Shown one piece after another: positions 1-13,554 of a DNA stretch of 64,000 nucleotides (the first letter of the stretch is position 1; each line of letters opens with the position of its first letter). The notes beneath the pieces were generated by a model. It was not told the DNA's origin. It saw only the letters and a list, made by a program, of their open reading frames with translations, and did no database searches. The position numbers and the translations under genes are program-made. The stretch is taken from positions 264,444 through 328,443 of the forward strand of contig VXAU01001101.1 of assembly GCA_013399695.1 (NCBI GenBank), written 5' to 3'. The DNA is from Formicarius rufipectus. Lineage: Eukaryota; Chordata; Aves; Passeriformes; Formicariidae.

Positions 1-120
1 CTCTGCCCGGCGCTGTCGCGGCAGCTGCTCCGGTGCACCCGCGGGTTGTCCTGGTGCTCCCCCCGCAGCACCCACCTCACAGACGGGGCTCCCCTGGCAG
101 CAAAACACACCAAAATTAGG
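1..120. other. CpG-dense edge, probably of a CpG island lying to the left
   Basis: The first 70 bases hold about eight CpG dinucleotides and are strongly GC-rich. CpG density then drops sharply after about position 90. This is the profile of the edge of a CpG island, promoter or GC-rich exon extending out of the window. No start codon with a convincing reading frame and no good splice-site pair is visible, so I do not call an exon. Confidence 0.35.
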
Positions 121-3100
121 GAGGCCTTCGGGCTGAATCTGGGCTTCCTACCAGCCAATTGTTCCTGGTGTTCCTGCCATTTCCAAGTGCATGGGGAGGG
201 TTAATGGATGTGTGTTTGTGTTCGCACAAACCCCGAGGTGGGTCACCCCACACTCTCCCTCAGAGCAGGGAGTGCCCTGGAATAGCAGTGGGAACTGCAG
301 CAAAGCAGCTCCAGGAGAGAAATGCAACTTTTCTTCTAAGAAACTGCCTGAACGGGAGTTTGTCTTTATAACCCTCTATTTCATCCTCTTCAAGCATTAG
401 AAAGCATCAGATGAAATTATACGTTTCTTCCATGCTGAGGACTTTGCATATTTTAACAGCTAAATTAATGTGTATTTTCTTACCCTGAGGCTGCAGGGAG
501 AGAGGAGAACATTTACGTAACTTCACATCACCTTTCTTGCTTAATCAGCAGTGGCTCAGTCTTGATTTTTGTGAAGTGCCTGGAGCTAATCAGATTACAA
601 ATCTTGGAGTGTCTGCTCAGGAGACATTTTTTCCAATCCACCTTGTCACAGCAGCCAGAACATCAAGCCGGCAGGGCACCATCGCACCCACCTGACCCAT
701 CCTCTGTCAGGTCCATGAGCGCAGCTCATGGCAAATGCAATTCCAAGGAATTCAAGACCAAAAGCCAGGCCTGTGTGGCAGCTGCTGCCGGAGCCAGAGC
801 TCTGGGCTGCTCGGAGTCAGCTCAATCACAGATCTTGGCTGTGCTGGAAGCATCAGGTCACACCAGGGCAGTGGGAGCTCCTGGAACTCCCTCTGGCTTG
901 GGCTGCACTTTGAGGACTCTGCTGATGCTACACATGGAGTTTTTCAGCAGACTGGTCTTTAGTGCTCGGTCTGGAATGGTGGCTTAGAGGGAGATCACCC
1001 ACTGATTTTTCTGGGGAAGAAGTTTGTATCTGAGGGAGGGAGTTCTGTCTGTGTTGGCAAAGGGAAGCCACTCTTCCAGTGGACAGGGGCTTGACCCACC
1101 CCTTCTCCTCAGCGAATTCCCACTGGCATTGCTGAGCTGAGGAAGGAGTAAGAACCCCTGGACTGCCCCAGCTGAGAGTTGCCAGGGAGAAATCCGGTCT
1201 AGACACATTGACTCAGGATGGAGATGTTAATAAATTATCTGACAAGCAGGCTGTGTGAAACTTCCAGTCAGCCCAGGACTCCAACACCTCCTTCTGCTCC
1301 AGAGACCCTGCAGTGGTGCAGAAGGTGCAGTGTGGGGTGTGGTTGCCAGCAGAGTCAGTGACACTTAAACAAACATCCTCTTGGCCCTCGTTTCTGCCCG
1401 TCCTTTTGACGCCTTCCTGGACGTGGGGCTGAACTCTCGAGGTCATTCCCAGCACGTTGCTGAAGGAAAGCACTGGGAAAAGTGTGGTGCCCTCTCTGGT
1501 GAGGAGCCTCACCCTCATGGTTACTCTGCCAGCCCCACCTAATCCGTCAGAGCAGCTTCCTGTCCTTCTGAGCACGGGGCTGCTTTGTGATGTCCCTGCA
1601 CCGTCTGTCCCCACCTCACCAACGTCATTAATGATGCAAAGGCTCCACTGTCCAGAGCTGGGACTCCTGGCCCAGAACATGCAACAGATCCACACCGCTC
1701 CCACCAAGTCATCCTGTCCCTGCCCCTCTGCCATCCCCCACTTCGGTGTCCACTGGGGCTGGACATCTCCAGAAGGGGCTCTGAAGAGCAGGGCTGGGAT
1801 TTCTCATGCCTGTACTTCCTTACACCTGCCCACTTCTCCCTCTGCATGTTTTCTCCTGGTGGGAGACGAAGACTTTGGCTCTTGCTCTGGGATTTTCACC
1901 CATCTGGCAAAGGGAGTTGCAGCAGTACCAAAGCTCAGGGAGTCTTGGTTGAGAACCTCAAATGCATGGAGTTTAAGGGAGAAGGGAGGTTCACACAGGC
2001 CTGCTGGGTCTGCTGCCTCGGGCTGTGCCCCACACAGCCCTAATCCCCCTGGAATACAAAGGATTCCAGAGCTCCCTCTGGGCCAGTCCAGAGCAAACCT
2101 GTGAGTGTGTGGCCGCTGGTGTGGCAGAGGGGGCAGGATGACAGACACCCACAGAGGGTCTGAAACAGGGAATCTTGCACTCCAAGTGCAGAAACCACAC
2201 TTCAGCTTCTATTCCCAGCTCGTGTTTAACCCGAGTCCAGGAGCTGAAGTGCTCTGGGTCCCTGGTTAGCTCAGCGCTCCGCTCACACGGTTTGCTGTTC
2301 CTTCAGGCCTGTCACGTGGATTTACTGCTTTGCATCCACAAAGCAACGTGGGACTGAAGTGCGAACAACTTCTACTATTTATTCATTTGGTGGCCTCACA
2401 AAAGTTGGATGTTCCTGCAGATTGAAAAGGCACTGGATGGGCAACTGCTGAAAAGTCTTGAATTAGTTGGCCTGGAGCTCTGTGCCGACCTCGTGCCCAC
2501 ACAGGGTGTTTTATGAAGCACAGCCCCTGGATTTTAAAGGACTCTTTAACCTTTATTGCCATAGTGTTTGCTGCTTGCAAGGCTGGAAATAGCTCTGTAA
2601 GGTTGTTTTGACCTCGTAAGCCACATGGCTAGCTGGAGGGACTTGGAAAAAAACTGCCTCATGCTCCAGAAGTCATCCTGAATTTACACAGTCTGAGTCG
2701 ATTTACCTTTCACTATAACAAAGAATTAAACAGCCTGGGACGAAAATCAGAGGGGACATATGTGTCAGCATGAAATACAGCTTAGCTTCACCTTCCCACT
2801 GCTACCTCTTAGTGAAACCACCCATGGAGTGGCTACAGCCAAGGGGAGCTCGGGGTAAAACTCCTGTGTGCGAGAGAGAACCTGTGATAGTCTGTGTTAC
2901 CTTAAGCCTTCTCTCTACAACACTTTCAGAAGAAAAAATGAAGAAACAACCTGTGTGTTACAGTTTTAGAATCTAGTGGAATTTTTCTTTCCCCTACGAG
3001 CAGAATGAGGGCCGAACAGGCCTGTCTTCACCCATGGCCTCTAACAAAAGGAGCAAGGTGTTACCTAGTGGCTGGTAGTTTCAGCGGGTGTGGAAGGAGA
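121..3100. other. Unique non-coding DNA, no gene recognised
   Basis: I see no exon, RNA gene or known repeat here. The longest open frames (1457-2104 on plus, 1213-1734 on minus) overlap each other in antisense. Neither has recognisable domains. Such lengths are expected by chance at this base composition. Confidence 0.6.
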
Positions 3101-6100
3101 AGGGCACACTTTTGGCCTTTTTTTTTTCCCTTCAGTTTGCCGGAGGAGAGGGAGCGAGAGGCAGCTCTCGGGGAAACCTTTGCCCTACAGGTTTTGGTCT
3201 CCTTCCTTTTTCCTCCTGTTTCCCAATCCCTGGATTTGCGGAGTTCCCTGTGCCCCAGAGAGAGAGAGAAGACGTCGCCAACTGGGGCCAGCCCGGCCGG
3301 GAGGGGCCTTTGCATCAGTGGTTCCAGCTGCACACTGGGCCAGCACTGAAGAGCTGCCACGGTTTCCAACATCAGCAGTTTGGTTTGTCACAAGTCCTGG
3401 TCGTCTTTGATCTGAAGAGCAGGGTATGTTTGAGCAGGTCAGGTCTTTGAACGGACACACACACACACTGACTGCTGCTCATCTGATGTCCTGTTAGGGG
3501 CTAGACGGTGTTTGAGGGTGGGAAGTTTAAACTCATATATATATTTAGGTATACAAAGAGATAACGGCATGCCCTGCTGATCTTGATTGTCATTCGCTTA
3601 CGGACAGGGAGCAAAAGGATGATTTTGGCTGCAGAGGAGCTGAATCTGCACCTCTTTTGAGAGAGGATTTTCCAGGCACATCCCACTCCCATAGGCTCCC
3701 CCATGTGCTGACTCAGCATTCTGCTGGGCCCCTTTACAACACAAAGAACCTGGCCAGGCTGGATGCTGACCCGAGCCTTCCCTCCCTGCTCCGCTCCAGC
3801 CCATCCAGCTCCCTCCCCTCAGAAACGCCAACAGCCCCAACTCCCCCCGCTCTGCCCTGCACAGAAGCTCTTCTGGGCCAGGGGAATGAGCACAGTGACA
3901 AACGCCAGCACTGCTGGGACGGTCCTTACCTGCATTTTATTTTTAGGGTGTCCCCCGGGGAGATGACAATGTGGTCTTTCGCAATGCTCAGCGTTGGTTT
4001 CTCAGGAAGCTCTTCCTCGGCAAGACCTGACCCAAATGGAGAAGGAACCGTCATTAGACGAGGCCATTCACGGGCTCAGAATAGGCACAAAGCTCTTTGT
4101 TTTGTCAACAGCTCCTAATTTGGGGGCCCACACAGTGCCTGCATTTATCCTGGTGCATTCAGTGAGAGTGGAGCTGTGAGATGCCCTGAGATTGTTTTCG
4201 GTTTCCTTTATTCTAATCTCTTTCTTTTCTGACACGAGCACCCGTGTTTCTGCTAACAGTCTGCCTTTTCTCCTGTTTAGAGCCAGCTTTATTACCGAAT
4301 TATTGCAGATTTAGGGGAACAGATTTGTGTCAGAAGGATTTTACACACATATAAAAGCAGAAGGACTCGGGTCTTTGGGAAATAATTTGACGTGCGAGCT
4401 CATACGTTACATTTTAATCAATGGCAAAAGAGAAACCTGTAATTCTGGGGAGCAGTTCTTCAGTTCACCCCTGTGGAGCGTCTGTGTGATTCCCAAATCC
4501 CCATTCCCAAGCACTGGAGCTGGACTGAGCCAGGGGCTGGTGGCTTTGTGGCCATGGAACCTGCAGTGGTGTGTGGGGCACCGCCCGTGTGACAGGGCGT
4601 GCCAGCTCTCTGATGACAATGGGCTTTGGTGACAGTGGGGTTAAAGGTCTCTCTCATCATCTCCTGGCCCAAGAAACATCTCCCGTCTGTGGAAGAGTCC
4701 TCAGGGAGCATCTGAGTGTGCATCCAGGAGGGTATGATTTTCAGAAAGTGAAACTGAGAAGAAGCAGAAGTGAGGTTGGCCAGGCTGGTTTCCTTGTCCA
4801 AATTCAAAGGAACATAATCAAGGAGAGGAGAAAACAGGCTTAGATAAGGATCTCCATTTCCAAGGCTCTGACATTAGAGCTGTATGTTTTCTTTCCCCTC
4901 CTGCTCTTCAAATCTCTATCTCCTCTTCGCCTCGAAGCCGATAAGCCACAAATCCTTCCCTGGGCTCACAGCACAGGCTTTATTTGCAGCGGGGAAGGGA
5001 GATAACATATCTCACAGAGAGAGAAACACTAGGCTTTAACTTTTCAGCTGGATGAAACAGTGATTTTCCTGCCTCCCACCTCTCAGCTCCCCTCTCCTTT
5101 TTGCTGCATTTCAGCAGATTGCTCCTGGCCTGGCATCAGTGAATCACTCCCACTTTGGAGTCTCTGGGTCCTTCCATGAGCCCTTCGAGTTTCCAGCCCT
5201 CAGCAGAGGCCAGATAATCTTGTGGCACCACAGAGTCCTTCCAAAGGGGATCCTTCCCAGAGAGAATATTGCTGGACTCCCTTCAGAGCCACTGACCCTT
5301 CCTACAGACTCTGGCTGAGGCTTTGAACTCATCCTGGCCCCCCAAAAGAGGGACCCATCCCACTCCCCTCCTGCGTTGTGTCGCTGATGACATTGGAGCT
5401 CTGTCTCCAAAGTCCTTTGCAGTATAAGAAGTTGAAGTTTGACCAACACAAACTCCCTCTGGTGGGGCTGTGGGACATCATTTCCCATGGCCCTACCCAC
5501 AAACTGCCATTCCATGGAATTCTGGGGGCACAAAACAGCCAGAGGGGCCCGGCCCCTCGGTTCCCACTTCTTGTAGGGAGTGCTGTTATTCCTAAAAATG
5601 TTCAGGGTGGAATGTGCAGGGAGCAGCACCGTATTTAGCTGAGAACCAACAGGAAAAGCCCAACTTTGCAGGAGGAGACACTGTCAGGCACCTGACTGTG
5701 ATTTCTGCACACAACCAGTTCCCACCAAGCACGGGCTGAGCTTTGGCACGAGTTTTTGGTATTTCACACTCTCCTAAGACCATGTGCAAAAATGACCCAA
5801 AAAGATCCAGCCCAAACCTTCAAATGTGTTTGTCACGTGTCATTTAATTTGCCAGCTGAGGGTGGTTTGGGTCCCTTGCAGTTCTCCCAGGGCTCTGCTC
5901 CTCCTGGGGCAACCCTGGGATGGTGATGTTGGGACTTCAGCTGAGCGATGCTTCGACTTAGAAAACCCTGGGGTTTGAAACGAGTCTTTATTTATTTTTC
6001 TCTTGCGCCTTCGGTTGTTTCAGGGTGTAGGGGAGCTCAGCTCTTTTCGAGCTGGCCTTTTGAACAGACCTGAACTGTACCTCTCATGAGCGAGTGGGAC

Positions 6101-7279
6101 ACTGCTGGAAGGGTCTGGAGTCAAAGGCTCAGAAGTGGCCTGAGACCTGAGCTGCTGCTATGACCCCCCAGAGTCCTTGGGCTTTCATAATATCTGACAC
6201 CAGTGAGGCTAAAAAAAAAGTGTTTTTCAATTATTCTGGTTTTGCTTCTGAGCTACTCCTTTCCCAAAGTTTACTTTGGCTTTGGGAGCTGAAGGAAAGA
6301 ACAAGCAAAGTGTAATTTCAGAGCTTTCCTACCCCGTGGAGAACAGGAGGAGATAAACTCTGATAAACTCTCCCTGTTTATCAGAGAGACAAACAGGAGA
6401 GATAAACTCTCCTGCAGAGAGAACCCGCCAGTGCATCCCCTCCTTTGCCACAATCCTGCTCCCTAACATCTCTTTAACTTGGCATTCTCATTCCCACCCC
6501 TCAGTGGTGCCAGGTTGATGCTGTTCACTTGCACAAAGACTGAGTCTTCTGGGACTGTGGTGAGCAGGATTGATGGCCGGGGCTGTGAGGCGCAGGCAGC
6601 AGTGATCTGGTTTGGGGAGGGCAAAGTTAACCCGCTGCTGACACCCCCAGAAAAGCATCATTGAAACATGCCATGGGGCTGAGCTGCGGTGCTTTTCCTT
6701 CTTTTCAGAGTGAATGTTCACTGTTTTAATGTGTTTCATTCCGGGTTTATTCATTGAGTCAGTGAGAAATGTCTTGACGAATGTCTCACACCTCAAACAA
6801 AGCCTCACAGCTCAAAAAAAAAAAAAGGCTTTCACAGCTACTCTGCACTTTATATAAAAGTATAAAAAAGTGCACAGTGTGAAACCAGGAGCTACAGCCT
6901 GCCCAGGGTGGGCTGGGGGACCCTCACTGCTTGGCCAAGCCCTGTTGAGGCTGAGGTGCTCTGACTGCACAGCTCGAGAGCTACAATTCTCCTTTGGCCT
7001 TTTGTGATAATTTTGGTTCTGCTCTAGGGCCACGAGGGTCATAGAATTAAAAATGCGTGCTCAGCTGTGCCACTATCAGGGCAAAGCTGTGCAGGGGAAC
7101 AAACAGCCTGGCAGGTTGTCCCTGCCATGCCCTGTGGAGTGACACTGCTGCCTGGCATGGCTGGGAACCTCCATCCCCTGGTTGGAATGACCTTCCCCTG
7201 AGAACCTCCAGCCAGATGCTTCTTCTGCCTGATGGACAACTTGTCCTGTGCTATTTACTGCACCAAAGCCTTAGGAGAC
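3101..7279. other. Unique non-coding DNA with small simple repeats
   Basis: A T10 pyrimidine tract ends in AG at 3134-3135 and looks like a plus-strand splice acceptor, but only a weak donor (ACAG|GTTTTG, about 3190) follows, so no exon is called. An (AC)7 run lies at 3455-3468, followed by a short AT run near 3535-3545. An A13 homopolymer lies at 6814-6826. A small hairpin at 6360-6384 is listed separately. Nothing else is recognised. Confidence 0.5.
6360..6384. repeat. Short perfect hairpin
   Basis: CTGATAAAC and GTTTATCAG form 9-bp perfect arms around a 7-base loop (TCTCCCT). GATAAACTCT also recurs on both sides between 6351 and 6410, so this is a small cluster of direct and inverted copies of GATAAAC. 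The function is unknown. GATAA sites are GATA-factor-like, but this may be chance. Confidence 0.6.
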
Positions 7280-7760
7280 TGCTGGGAGTGCTACACCATA
7301 AACCCAGTGGTCATAAATCAGGGTAACATGGACATTTGAAGGCCTTGAGCCAAGGAGTTCTGCAAGCTTGACCAGCCAGGACACCTCACAAAGAAAGGTG
7401 GAGAGGGCACGGTGAGAAAGAGGAGAAAACGACCCCTGAAGAGGCTGAAGGGTGGACAGACCACCCAAAACTGTGCCAAGAGAGGATCCTGCAAGGGTCC
7501 ACCCCAAGCCCTGAACTCCGTCCACCTCCTATGAATATGATAATTAGCTGTCACAACCTCATGAATATGCATGTTAAGACGTTGGAATCCTGAATGTGAA
7601 CTGGATAAATCACCTGGTTTCTCCCTGAAACTCTGGAGCAGTTTGTGCCATGGAACTGCCTCACTGCCCAACGTTGGCAACAAACCCCTTTGCTGCTCCA
7701 AGACCGAATTGTCTCCGGGCAGGTCATTGATTTCCTGCTTTTTGGCGTCAGAAGGGATGG
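7280..7760 (+). mobile_element. Possible decayed LTR with primer-binding-site-like end
   Basis: The stretch contains a purine-rich segment (about 7395-7432), then ATGAATATG repeats (7531-7573) of a kind common in avian retroviral LTRs. It ends with TGGCGTCAGAAGGGAT at about 7742-7757, which resembles a TGGCG-type retroviral primer-binding site. No clear TG...CA termini or target-site duplication could be fixed, and no gag, pol or env coding follows. It could be an old solo LTR or ordinary unique DNA. Confidence 0.25.
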
Positions 7761-10700
7761 GTTGCATCCGATCTCAGGTGCCTGCCCTCACCTGGTTGTT
7801 GCCAACACAAGTTGGCTGCAGAAGGCAAGAAGACAGAGTCACCAGGCTAGAGGTGCCCCCAGGAAGAGCCCCAGAGCCTCACTGCACCACTTCCACCACG
7901 GAGAGTTCATTGCTACCTTCAGCTCAGACGTCAACATTCTGCTCTTGCTGGTGGAAACTGCAGATGCAGCACAAACACACAAATCCTCGGGAGCGAAGTG
8001 GGGAAGGCTGACTGAGACATTATCCAGGGAAGAAAAAGATATTGAAAACCTGTTTTTTCCTGGGATAATCTGATTTTGCAGCACGGCCAGCACCAAACAC
8101 AGGAGGATCCCCAGGCAGAGTGTAATGGGTGACCTCTCCACCTCTCTGTCAGGTGGCTCCTGACTCCATCTCGCTTGGCAGAGGGAGATCCCTCCCACAC
8201 AAAGCCTGATGGTTCATGCTCAGGCCCATCAGCGAGCATGGAGAAAAACTATTTTTAATCTCTGTTTCTTACCGTAACAGCCTTCCCCCAGGCACCCTCT
8301 GGGCACTGGAGCTATCCCTGCAAGAGCCCTCCCAGATGGCAGAGAGATTGGCCATGTCTGGAGTGGCACACAGTGACAGCTCACGTCGCAGTGATGCCTG
8401 GTGAGGGATCCACGGATGCCCAGGGCAGGGGGAGCCTGGGGGAACAGCACCGGGGAGCACCCAAACCCTCCATCAGATGGCAAGGGAATAATTGCTGGGC
8501 AAACTGGGCACTGCTGTGCTGGCAGCTAAATGGGGCAGGTTCGAGCCAGGCGTGGGCTCCATGAGGACTTGGGCACACAAATAGCTTTTTGCACATGGTT
8601 GGACTCCAGGGACTATTCATGCGTGTGAAGCCACTCGTGTGCACAGCTCTGGGCCCCAGGACATGTCAGAGCCCATTAGAAAGGACTGGAAGTCAGAGTG
8701 TTCGAGCTGATTTGAGTTCAGGGACATTAAAAAACTGATTTGTCATTGCTGGCGATGGGCTGGGGCTACTTCTGCAAGCTGAGCTGGGCTGGAAGCCTCT
8801 CTGAGTCAGAGCCTGAGTCGGGAGCACACCCAGAACGCTCTGGAATCACTGGGGGCTGTATGGACAGCACACACCGCCCTGGTCACCAGGACTGAGGTGA
8901 CCAGCAGTGGCAGGGACGGTGCGGATGGAGAGCTGTGTCCTCTGCCCCTGTCAGTCCCTCCGAAGGACTTTGTGTCCGCAGCAGTAAACGACACCAAGGA
9001 AATGGCAGTGAGCTTCCCTCTGAGCTGCCAGAGCACCTCAGCACAGGCACACAGTGAGAGCACACCTCAGAATGAACAGGCCCTGGTTTTAAAGGGTATT
9101 TTCATGCTTATATCCCCAAGGAAACGTATTTTCACTGGAATTAGAGAGCTCAAGGATTCATTGAACAGCTGTGCGTGTTTAACCAATGGCCTGTAATCAT
9201 TTTAGGATTTATTTCAAGGTTACCCCCTCTGGAAAGGGAAGACACGACAGCACTGCCAGCATTATTGGATCACAAGCCCTGCAATATTTGGTGTGTTTAT
9301 TAAGTCTTCAGCTTTCACTTGTTACAGTCAAGTAATTCTCTTTGATTTTCAAGGCTTAAAAAGTCAGTAGCAAATAGCTAAAGAGACCCATGTCCGACCC
9401 TGTTTTGTTGGGATTTTGGTTCTCCCAGACTCATCATTGGCATTAATGAAATGTTTTCTGCTCTCTATTCCAAATGCAAAATCTTCTAAATGAAATGTTA
9501 TTGCATTGACTTCCCCAGCAGAGGAGAAGGGATGCTCCTGCGGTGAAGGTCTTGGCTCTAAGTCAGCAGCAAATCTCTCAATGCTCTTCTTTCCTGACAC
9601 CGAGGTCTGTATCGAGACACTTGATGGGTACCATCGAGGCAGGGAGGGCAAAAGCCCTGTGATGAGCTGAAGATGGGGAATGTGCAGGTCAGAAGGGGTT
9701 GTTTGAGGGTAACTTGCTCTCCAGACCCAACTGAATGCCTCTCTCCCATTTCACTTCCCTCCTGATTAGCTCAGGGAGCTGGTTTTGATCAGGTTCTTTG
9801 CTCCCTCAATTCTCCATGCGGATTTCAAGGATCATGATTTAACTTGTCTGTAAAGATTTAAGCCCTTCATCCTCTCCTGTGCATCTCTCCAGTGTCTGTG
9901 CTGAGCCGCTTTGCCCAGAGGAGGAGGCGGGAAGGGATTCAGACCCTGCCTCAGCCACAGCCTCACCTGAGGCAGGAATGCCACTTTGGCCAGCTGTCCG
10001 TGCCCAGACTGGACTTCTTCAGTTATATCACACTCCAAAATAATTGCAAAATCAAGAAAAATTACCCCAGAGCAGTGGGCGAGCTAAAAGGCAACAGCTC
10101 CACCTTTGCTGAGGATCCCAAACCGCAGAGATGTGCCTCACGACTGGAGGGTGAAACACCCGAAAAGCGCATGGTTAACGCACCCAAGGAGCAGGCTGGA
10201 CTGTACTGGGAAAAGATAACCTTCCTGAAAAGCCTGTCCCTGGAAAGGGCGTGGGAAATGGGCTCCAGCTCCACCAGAGAGGTGCAGCTCATGCCCTGTC
10301 TGCAGATTGTTCCTCCCTGCCACTGCCCAGCACGAGAGTCTCACCACCCCTCGGCTGTTTGAGCAACCCACCCTCGTTCCCGGGAAAGCCATCCATGGGA
10401 CTGGGGAATGCTGCTGTGGGCAAAGCCAGAAGCAGAGAGCCCACATGCAGTGGGACTCCGGGGCCCCAGAATTGCCAGAATTGTCTCCCTTGCCTTCACT
10501 GCTGCAATTCCAGCAGAATTATTTTGGAAAATAGTTTATCGGCTTTTATAGAGCTTTGATTTTCCTTCTTTGTTTAAGTGGAAGAGTTACAAAAAGCCTG
10601 TCTTCCTGTGGTTTTCCTCCTGGAAATAATCAGGAATCCCCCCGAGTGGTCCTGCACCACAACTGCTGTGGGTGGGCACGGAGTTACCAACCTCTGGCCA

Positions 10701-12387
10701 CAGCCAGATCTTCCCTTCCTACGGAAGCTGGAGAAGTTCGTCCCAAATCAAATTAGCAACCACAAACTCATCAGAAGAGGTGGCTAAGATTGCTTCAGGA
10801 TATTAAAATGTGAGTGGTAACCCAGGAGTAACAGACCTCGTGTTTTCACTGATTCCCTGAGCCAGAGAAGGCAGCATTTCCTCAGCTGACTCATGAGAAA
10901 GGGCAGCAGTTCCCACAATTCTTCTCTGCCTGCCGCAAGTGGAAGTTGGGCAGTTCAGCCAGAGGCACCACGTCGGGTGTAAATGATCCCAGTGACAACC
11001 ACGAAAAATTAAATTCGTCTGGGGCTGGGGGGGAGACGTCAACAACAGCACAGTAAAAACAACTGCTAAGTAGAGCGAGTGTTCAAAGATAAGATAAGCC
11101 GTTGGCCCAGCTTTTGGGATTTGTTCCTACAAGGCTTTTCCTCACCCATATATGCATCAGCATTTCCTGCTGCAGTGGCACAGGGTCACTCCGGTTTCCT
11201 CCTGTAATCAGCAAAACCCTTCAGCAAGGCCACCTTATTGCTGCGTGTGCTGACACCCGTGTCGAGTCACAGGAACCTTCCTCTGCTTTTCAGTAATCAA
11301 AACATAAGCTTTGCTGTTCCCCTACACCTGCTCTGAGGCAGCTCCTGGAATGTACAATGCCATGTCCTCTCGTGGCTGCCCATGGTACGGATGGCTGTAG
11401 CGATCGCAGATTTATGGAAAGAGGTCACAGAAAGCAACTCCAGGTCAAGCTTGTTTGGTCTCGGGCAGCAGCAGCTCATTAATCAGAGCCATTGTTCTCC
11501 CTCTGCCACTGCAGAGTCCTGCAGCACCACAGAGACATCCCACCCTCTGCTGATGGGGAGTTATGTGCTGGGGGGACATGCGCTTGCTGTGGGACTGGAT
11601 GATAAGCTGAGAACTTGGATTTCCAGCCGTAAAATAAACACGAAATCTGGGAAAGGAGGTGGCAACATCTGCGATCATCTGCCACGCACTCAAGCACAAT
11701 TTGAAGTATTTAGGAAATGTGGTAATCTCATGTCGATGGAAAAAAGGCTGGGAATGTTGTTATTTCATGATCCAAGTTATGGCAATTCCTCTGGGAAAGA
11801 GGAGACCTGGCACATCTCCACGATTAGGAAATAAGCAGGCCCAGTGGGAACGAGATGCACACAGAAGGAGACCACGCTGTGTGCTAAAGACTTTGGGGGA
11901 GAAAAAAATCCAAAAATGTGAGGTATGAAGCTGTGTTTGCCTCTCCCCCCAGAGGGTCTCCTGAGAAAAGCGTCAGGGCTGCAGATGCAAAGGTTCCCAA
12001 TGATTCCCAGACGGGATTACTTCATCAGTGCTCCACACAGAGCTGTCCTTCTTCCTTTCTTGACCATCCCGAGGAGAGGGCACATTCTTCAGGCAAGGCT
12101 GAGAGGCAGGAGGAAGGAGGGTCCCCGTGGAGGTCTGGGCTGACCCACCACGGAGGGCACCCCTCTCTGCTGGTGTTTGTCCCCGGGGTTCAGCCTCTGC
12201 TCTCACTGCCCACCACAGCATGTCCTGCCTGCCCGTCACCCCCTCCCTGGACACTCTGAGGGCTTCCTGTGCTCCATCTGCCCAGCCAGGACAGCATTTA
12301 TCTGGAAACGAACCTAGCCACGAGTCCTCCACTTTCTCCAGAGCACTGGGGTAGGAATAGCAGAGGGTAGAAGGTTTCCTCCTGAGG
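7761..12387. other. Unique non-coding DNA, no gene recognised
   Basis: No exon, RNA gene or known repeat was recognised. A 95-codon minus-strand frame at 9364-9651 reads with a fairly protein-like composition but has no domain I know and no clear splice sites. A consensus AP-1 site (TGACTCA) lies near 10,888. Other open frames are short and overlap in antisense. Confidence 0.5.
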
Positions 12388-12679
12388 GGCAGAGAAGGGG
12401 CAGCTCCAACCTCTGTGAGCAGGGACAGCACCCAGGGAAGGGCTGGAGCTGTGCCAGGGCAGGGTTGGGTTGGACACCAGGGAAAGGCTCTTCCCCCAGA
12501 GGGTGGTGGGCACTGAACAGGCTCCCCAGGGCAGAGGGCACAGCCCCGAGGCTGCCAGAGCTCCGGGAGGGTTTGGATGATCCTCTCGGGGACAGGGTGG
12601 GATTGTTGGGGTGTCTGTGCAGGGCCAGGAGTTGGACTTGGATGATCCTTGTGGGTCTCTTCACACTCAGGGTATTCCC
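12388..12679 (+). mobile_element. CR1 LINE, 5'-truncated 3' end
   Basis: This is a typical avian CR1 3' end in plus orientation. It shows, in order, the GGGACAGCACCCAGGG region, CAGAGGGTGGTGGGCACTG, the CTGCCAGAGCTCCGGGAGG region, TTGGGGTGTCTGTGCAGGG and finally the conserved end GGATGATCCTTGTGGGT. CR1 copies are nearly always truncated at the 5' end because reverse transcription stops early. Only about 290 bp remain and no reverse-transcriptase coding is left. The low divergence of the 3' motifs suggests a moderately young copy. Confidence 0.9.
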
Positions 12680-13554
12680 TGCTTTAGCTCTGCCTCCCCT
12701 GGGTCCTTTGCAGGCTTCCCTGTGTCAGCACAGGTGAGCTGCTGGAGAGTGGGATGGATAGAGCTGGATGTTTGGATTGCTGGCCAGCCCAGCAGGTCCT
12801 CACATCTACGCACAGAAAACCTGGACCAGGTGATGATCCCAGCTTGTCAAAGCCCTGCACTCAGTTGCCTCTGATCTAATCAGAATGACTCTCTGCAGGT
12901 GATTTCTGTGTGGTGAGGAGTTACTTACAAAGTTGTGGACGCTAAGGATGGAACGTTCTCAAACACTTCCAGCTAAATTAATGCATTATTTGGAGTAGCA
13001 TCATCAGATTTGCTTATTCATCAAAGGGGACCTGTAGGGCTCCAAAGCCAACAGCAGTGATTGGTGGGCTTCATGTGTGTCACAGCCCAGCACTCAACAC
13101 TGTGCTCACTCACACGCCAAGGGCATCGAATCTGGCACCTCTCTGAACTTCTTGTTTTGTACAGCTGCAAATAATGAAAGCAATTGTTGTGCTCACTCCA
13201 TGCCAGGAGCTGTTCCCCAAGCTGCTCCTGTGCCCAGAAAGGATGGGGCACTGCTGAAACCCCTCTTGGTGTGAGCCAGGGCCTCTCAGGAAACAACCAG
13301 GAGTAAACCTCTAATTGAGGCAGGAGTGATTTCCCTCTCGCTCCTACCCAGCATTACTATTTATCCTGGACCTTTAACCTGCAATAAAGGGGTGGCCTGT
13401 GCTCTGGGAAGGGTGGAGCTCCTCAGGGTGGATGTGTTGTTAAAGAGAAGACCTTTCCAAGTTAGAGCAGTACTCGAGAAGCTTTCAGTAGATTTGCTCT
13501 TTTATACAGTTTTCTCATATTTTTTTTTGGTCACAAGAAATCAGACCTAAAAAA
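12680..13554. other. Unique non-coding DNA
   Basis: No exon or repeat was recognised. A good minus-strand donor-like motif (GTAAGTAAC) lies near 12,922-12,930 but has no open exon attached to it. Confidence 0.5.

Noticed and set aside
1457..2104. 215-codon plus frame and antisense 173-codon minus frame
   Set aside because: Mutually antisense frames with no domain, no splice context and no recognisable family.
3128..3190. Possible small exon after a T-rich acceptor
   Set aside because: The acceptor tract is good, but the only downstream donor (ACAG|GTTTTG) is weak, and the 55-base insert gives no recognisable peptide.
4740..4790. Possible fourth MIR-like fragment (GAAACTGAG followed by GTGAGGTTGG)
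   Set aside because: Only two short blocks agree, with wrong spacing between them. The match is indistinguishable from chance.
6814..6832. A13 followed by GGCTTT, recurring at 22,454 and (shorter) 35,896
   Set aside because: Three poly-A runs followed by AGGCTT looked like tails of one retroposon family. No shared body lies upstream and no target duplications are visible, so chance is more likely.
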